64,000 bases of DNA from Peromyscus leucopus (Eukaryota; Chordata; Mammalia; Rodentia; Cricetidae), in the NCBI RefSeq assembly GCF_004664715.2, contig NC_051063.1:140065843-140129842 (forward strand). Reading direction: 5' to 3'. Below the pieces are notes generated by a model. The model saw nothing but the letters and a program-made list of their open reading frames with translations. It was not told where the DNA came from and made no database searches. This document shows, in pieces, positions 59,334 through 64,000 of the stretch (position 1 is the stretch's first letter; the number at the start of each line of letters is the position of its first letter). Made by a program: the position numbers and the translations under genes.

Positions 59334-60549
59334 CTACCCTCTATTCTAATCCCAGCTCTTCAGTTCTGAGTTGCATTCCCTTTGGCAGACGGCTGGAGCA
59401 CCAATACTGTGTTGACGTATTCAAAGGAAATGAGCATCATTGTGTTTGCTTTTGGGGGTTGTTCTAAGCACATGGTTGCCAAACGCCAATAATTTCCCTC
59501 GATTCTCAGAAAACCAGAGTCTGCCTTTCCCACCCCTCTCACTGACGTCTCCTGGCAGAGGAACCATTCCTGCCATTCAAACGAATCTTGAGCTCACCCA
59601 CATTCTATCCATAAGGGATGTGCTCAATGGAAGCTTATAGATGTGAACAGCGACAGACTCTCCCCATGGCTTGTACATAGTTCGGAGGTGCATTGGTTTC
59701 GTACTTCAGTGGCTGAGCATTGTGTGCAAGGCATGTTGCTCCTGAGCTGCCCGCTGAACCCAGGGATGGAATACGGCTCTGTGCAAGCTGATCCAAATGC
59801 TCCGTTGCTGGCCAACCTCGTTCTTCCTTGTATACTGTTACAGTCTCCTTGTACTAGCAGATTAAAAATGTCTCTTTGAAACCACGCTCCGGCCTTTCTC
59901 CCTTCTCTTGTTGGCTCACAACAGTGCACAAACAGTTAATGGCATTTGGCTTGGCTGCATCCTCAGTCCCTGTAGACTGTACTGGAAGGATTGAATGAAA
60001 CTGATAGTCCTAACGTTACATTGCTCAAATCCCCAAAGAAAGAATAGCTGGGCGGCTGGAAGGAATGACCCTGGAGCAAACAGCCGTCAAGGGCAGCGAT
60101 TGGTTTATCTTTCATGGAAAGAGAGACGTAATGAATTCTAAATGAAGAGGAATGTGAGGGAGAGCACTCCAGGATTCAGCCCAGACTGATACAGTGCCTC
60201 GGCACTTCGGAAGAAAGGACCCATGGCTGTCTGGCTTGTGCCAGGCCCTGGGACAGTCTGTTGGGTAGGCCATGTTTGAGGAGGGCCCACCCACACTCAT
60301 GTGTCTCGCAGTTGTAAGTCTTCAGAGAAGGAAGGACAGACAGTCCAGTTAAGACTGCTTGGAGGATGGTGTGCTATACAGGTGCGGGGCCTGAGGTAGG
60401 CCAGGCCACTTGTAGGGACCAATCTCACAGGACCTGGCCCCAGAGAACCATGGAGTCACCTTCTAGATCCCTGTACTGTTTCTGTTTCCCTTCTTCCGTG
60501 TATGATTTAGGGTCCTCTGAGTCCAGGCCTCAGTAGAGACTTGGGGTGT
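59334..60549. other. No recognised gene
   Basis: Unique-looking DNA with short open frames only. Confidence 0.45.
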
Positions 60550-60928
60550 GTGTGAGTGTTCCAGTTCCATTTCTGTTGCTGTGATTAAATACCCTGGCCA
60601 AAATCAATTTAAGGGAAAAAAGGGTTAATTTGGCTCACAACTCTAGCTAGAACTCAGGCAGCAGGTTCTATCATATCCACAGTCAAGAGCAGAGAGAAAT
60701 AAAGGAATATGAATACTTGCTTTCTTTCTAGCTTTCGATTCAACCCACCCTCTTTACTTTTACATTGTCCAGGGCTTCAAACTAGGGAATGGTGCCGCCA
60801 CAATTACCAACCAAGAAAACCTGCCCCCTTGTCACACCCACAGGCCTGTCTGGTCTAGATAATTCGTCAACTGAGACTCGTTTCCAAAGTGATTCTAGAT
60901 TGTGTCAAGTTGACCATTAAAACTAACC
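60550..60928 (-). mobile_element. MaLR-type LTR relic
   Basis: Same family as 58646-59060: 'atttctgttgctgtgattaa', 'ggttaatttggctcacaact', and at the far end 'gattgtgtcaagttgacc'. Confidence 0.7.
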
Positions 60929-61059
60929 AGTGAAGGAAGATATATTTTTGAAGAAAGACTTAAACTTTGGTGGGACACTTCACACTTGGCCCATGAACAT
61001 TTTTAAGGTGTGTCCCACAGTAAGGAACTTCAGCTCACACAGACTCAGATTACTAGTCT

Positions 61060-61690
61060 TAAAAAAAAAGGAGGCAAAATATGGAAATTGTATGGAAACT
61101 TCCTTAAAAAATTAAAGACAGAGCTACCATATGACCCAACTATGTTACTCCTAGGCATGTACCTGAAGGACTCTACAGCCTCCTAGAGAGACTTTTGTAT
61201 ATACATATTTATTGCTGATCTATTCACAATATTGAGAAAATGGAGTCAGCCTAGATGTCCATAAGTAGATGAATGGATAATGACAATGTGGTATACACAA
61301 ACAATGGAACTTACTCATTTGGGGATAAAAATGAAATCATGATACTTGTAGGGAAATGGGTGGATTTGGAAAGTATTATGTTTGTTCAAGGTCATCCAGA
61401 CGCAGAAAGCCAAAAATCGAATGTTCTCTCTCCTGTGTGGATCTTAGCTTATGGTGTATGTGTGAGTGGATGCACATGTCTGCAGGTTATGAAAATGGAA
61501 AGGAAACCTGGGCAGAAGGTGTGAGGGGTAGCAGGACACATGTGGCATGCATGTGGAAAGGAGGTTGTGGGAGGAACTGGGGGTAAGTTGGAAGCGATGT
61601 GTGGTGGCAGGGTGGTGGTGGTGGGGAATCAACAAAAACAAATTTTGTTTGAAAATGACATAATTAAAATTAAAAAATCTTCAAATGGAG
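61060..61690 (+). mobile_element. L1 3'-end fragment
   Basis: Forward L1 ORF2 end: 'agagctaccatatgacccaa', 'agatgtccataagtagatga', 'gaaatgggtggatttggaaa', then a 3' UTR-like GT/G-rich part and an A-rich end. Several stops; not coding. Confidence 0.9.
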
Positions 61691-64000
61691 GCAAAATAAC
61701 ACTCTCTATTAGAGTTCCGTCAAGAGTATATGTGACATATGCCAGAGGCTAGCCCAATATGTGCCTTGTGTGATCATTTATGAGGACAACAGGGGCCCAG
61801 GGTTTCTAAGCAGCTTGGATGTGATCACTGAGCCAAGACACAGCAGAGCAAGGACATAAACCTAGGTATGCTGATTTCAGAAGCCAACCATCCTCTTTCC
61901 TTCAGATTAGAGCAGGCAAATTTCAGGACACCATGAAAATGCAAATTTGTATCTCAGAACCAAGTTCTCAGCCCCCATATTTCCACATCATTTTGCTAAG
62001 TCATCTACATATCCATGAGCCCAACTGGCCTTTCAAGTGGGTGAGCAGATGCTATGATTCCCTAGGGGAATTTTTTTTTAGTCCTTGAATTTGGGGAGTT
62101 TGTTTCCTTGCAGACTGAAATTGATTTCTGAACCAAGAGGAGCATGTCCCTAGCCATTAGGTTCACTTATGTGAAGCGAAGAGGGTAGACTAGTGTACTG
62201 GTAATTAACTATGTCGATCTGAATCTCTTAAACAACACATTCCGAAGCCAGAGCATGAATGCTGACCACCTTGCAGGGATTTCTTCTATGGATCCCTCGG
62301 ACGCACGTACTGAGACCCCCAGTGGTGAGGGACACAAGGTTCTCACCACAGCAATCTGATTCACAGATGAACAGTGCATTTGGTAGGCGGTGAATGTTAG
62401 GGAACTACGGGCTCCGAACCCTGTATCACTCATTCATTCTATTAAATAATGGGTCCATCTTTGGTGAATGAAAGAACTGGGGAGAGTGAACGGTGAGGTA
62501 GGTTGAGAAACACTGCTCTGTCTCCAACAAGTCTTCAGGTGCATGGTGGGGTTCATGGAATCCAGCCATGGCCTTGGTGTCTGTTGCCAGAGGCTTCATG
62601 TCGGGAAATGATGTGACTCGTCCGTTAACAGTGTGGGAGGGAGGTGGGATCTGGTGTGTGTGTCCAGGCTTGTGGCTGGGCAGAAGAGTAACCTGGAAGA
62701 AAGAAAGACAACTTGGTAGATCCACCTCTTCCCCGGGGACAGAGACTCGGTTCAGCTATTGGAGGACTGTGTGACTTTGCTCCACAGCGTCCCTTATTGG
62801 AGCCTCAGCATCCACATCTGCATCTGTCTCTCAGGACTGCAGAAAGAATGAGTGAGACGAGACTCATTAAGGGAATGGATGGGGATGCATGCAGCTATAA
62901 TCCAGTGTTCTTAGATGATGATTCCAGTAGCTCAGGATGAAGTCAGACACACGATAGTGTCAGGCCCCCGATTTCCCACAGAACCATGTACACAGCCCTT
63001 CCTGGTTGTTACTTCCTTGGTCCTGCAGAAAGGGGTGAATAGAAGTTTGGGAAATGGTCTCTCCAGATTGAGGGAGCCAGTTCTTTCAGGTTCTTTGTTC
63101 TCCTAGCACTAGCTATTTGCTCTGACTTAGTGACAGTTATTCACTATTACTTTTCTTGCTAGTTACATGGCACCTTGTGAATCATTAGCTGCAAGGGTTG
63201 TGTTGTTGAGGGCTAAAGATGCCCAGTTCTTAGGACTCTGCCTGTCATGAGGGTCTAAGTCTGCAATCTCAGTGAGCAAAGATATTCCATCCTACAGGAG
63301 CAGTACAATAACACTGACCAATGAAGTAAGTATTCCTTCATGTGGACGCATGTGCACCTGGAAACATCTTGTGTGTAACACCAATTTGTTTGCATCCAGA
63401 CACTGGCCTGAGCCACTCTGACGGATCTGCCTCCCTTTAACTGATGATGTTCATCCTGACCCTGGAGCACCGGGAACAACTGGGAAGAGGTGAAAGGAGG
63501 CTTATAGAAGAGATGTTATGACGAGGAACTGGTTCGTGAGATTATCACAGCTGGGCAGTCCCACTCTCTGACATCTGGATAACTAGGGAGGTCAATGACA
63601 CAATTCCATCCAAGTCAGAAGGCCCAAGAACCAGGGGAGCAGTTGGTGCATCCTGCACATTCTAGTGTTGAGGCAAGAGAGTAGGGTGGGGAGTGGCATC
63701 TGGAAAGCCTAAAGCAGAAGCTGCAGAATGGTAAGCTGAGGTAGGCACTGGCAATCACCAACCAGTTCATGCTATTGCCAGGGATACAGGGGCACACCAG
63801 AGTAGCCAAAAGGAATGTGTGGGTTGTTATAATACTAAAATGCATGCTTCAGAGTGGAGATTTAAGATACCAAGGAGACATGGAATGATGCACAAAGTTG
63901 TAGGTAGCATTTCATGTAGCAGATCATATGCAGAAAAACCTACTCAAATGAAACAAAAAACTCTCATTAGGGATGTAGGGACCTTAGAGCCCACCCCTAC
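61691..64000. other. No recognised gene
   Basis: Unique-looking DNA to the window edge. Overlapping open frames of up to 99 codons on both strands lack domains and splice structure. Confidence 0.4.

Overview
This window is rodent nuclear DNA. The B1 SINEs at 18878, 22965 and 27508 have the cricetid-type right half (a 'caaagctacaca' stretch), and two LTRs belong to a betaretrovirus-like class resembling the mys/mysTR elements of hamsters, voles and deer mice. B2/B3, B4/ID, L1, MaLR and MIR relics are also present. I infer a cricetid; the species and chromosome cannot be fixed from the sequence. I found no intact functional protein-coding gene, tRNA or rRNA. It reads as intergenic or intronic DNA built by retroelements and local duplication.

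Layout. 1-10 kb holds a 33-bp minisatellite, MaLR, B3, L1 and MIR fragments and a poly-C/(CAG)/poly-G hairpin-like tract. 10-16 kb holds a possible minus-strand LTR, a 100-bp tandem dimer and the 5' end of a gammaretrovirus-like element (LTR about 12819-13364, tRNA-Pro-type primer site, splice-donor-like site, non-coding internal region), which runs into a 500-N assembly gap at 15977-16476. 16.5-26.3 kb is a tandem array of a 4.09-kb unit: two full copies and one partial copy, beginning directly at the gap. 26-40 kb is mostly unique sequence with B1s, a GC-rich rodent repeat, a solo LTR and a duplicated MaLR LTR.

40.9-43.2 kb is a collapsed betaretrovirus-like provirus: 5' LTR, tRNA-Lys-like primer site, a 320-bp pyrimidine tract, broken gag with a recognisable major homology region, then a partial 3' LTR. 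43.4-49.4 kb holds a four-unit minisatellite, a MaLR, B3, B4, a minus-strand solo LTR and an L1 carrying a nested SINE. 51.2-53.0 kb is the most unusual part. A TGFBR1 retrocopy lacks exactly exons 2-3, ends in a 40-A tail, and is joined directly to the 3' end of a mys-like element with its polypurine tract and LTR. 53-64 kb carries B3, five MaLR LTR relics, MIR, MER20, L1 and G- or purine-rich tracts.

The pieces do not form a pathway. The main stories are retroviral insertion and decay, an mRNA retrocopy with a rare splice form, and local tandem amplification next to an unresolved gap. Family names come from recognition by eye, without alignment; boundaries marked 'about' are good to some tens of bases.
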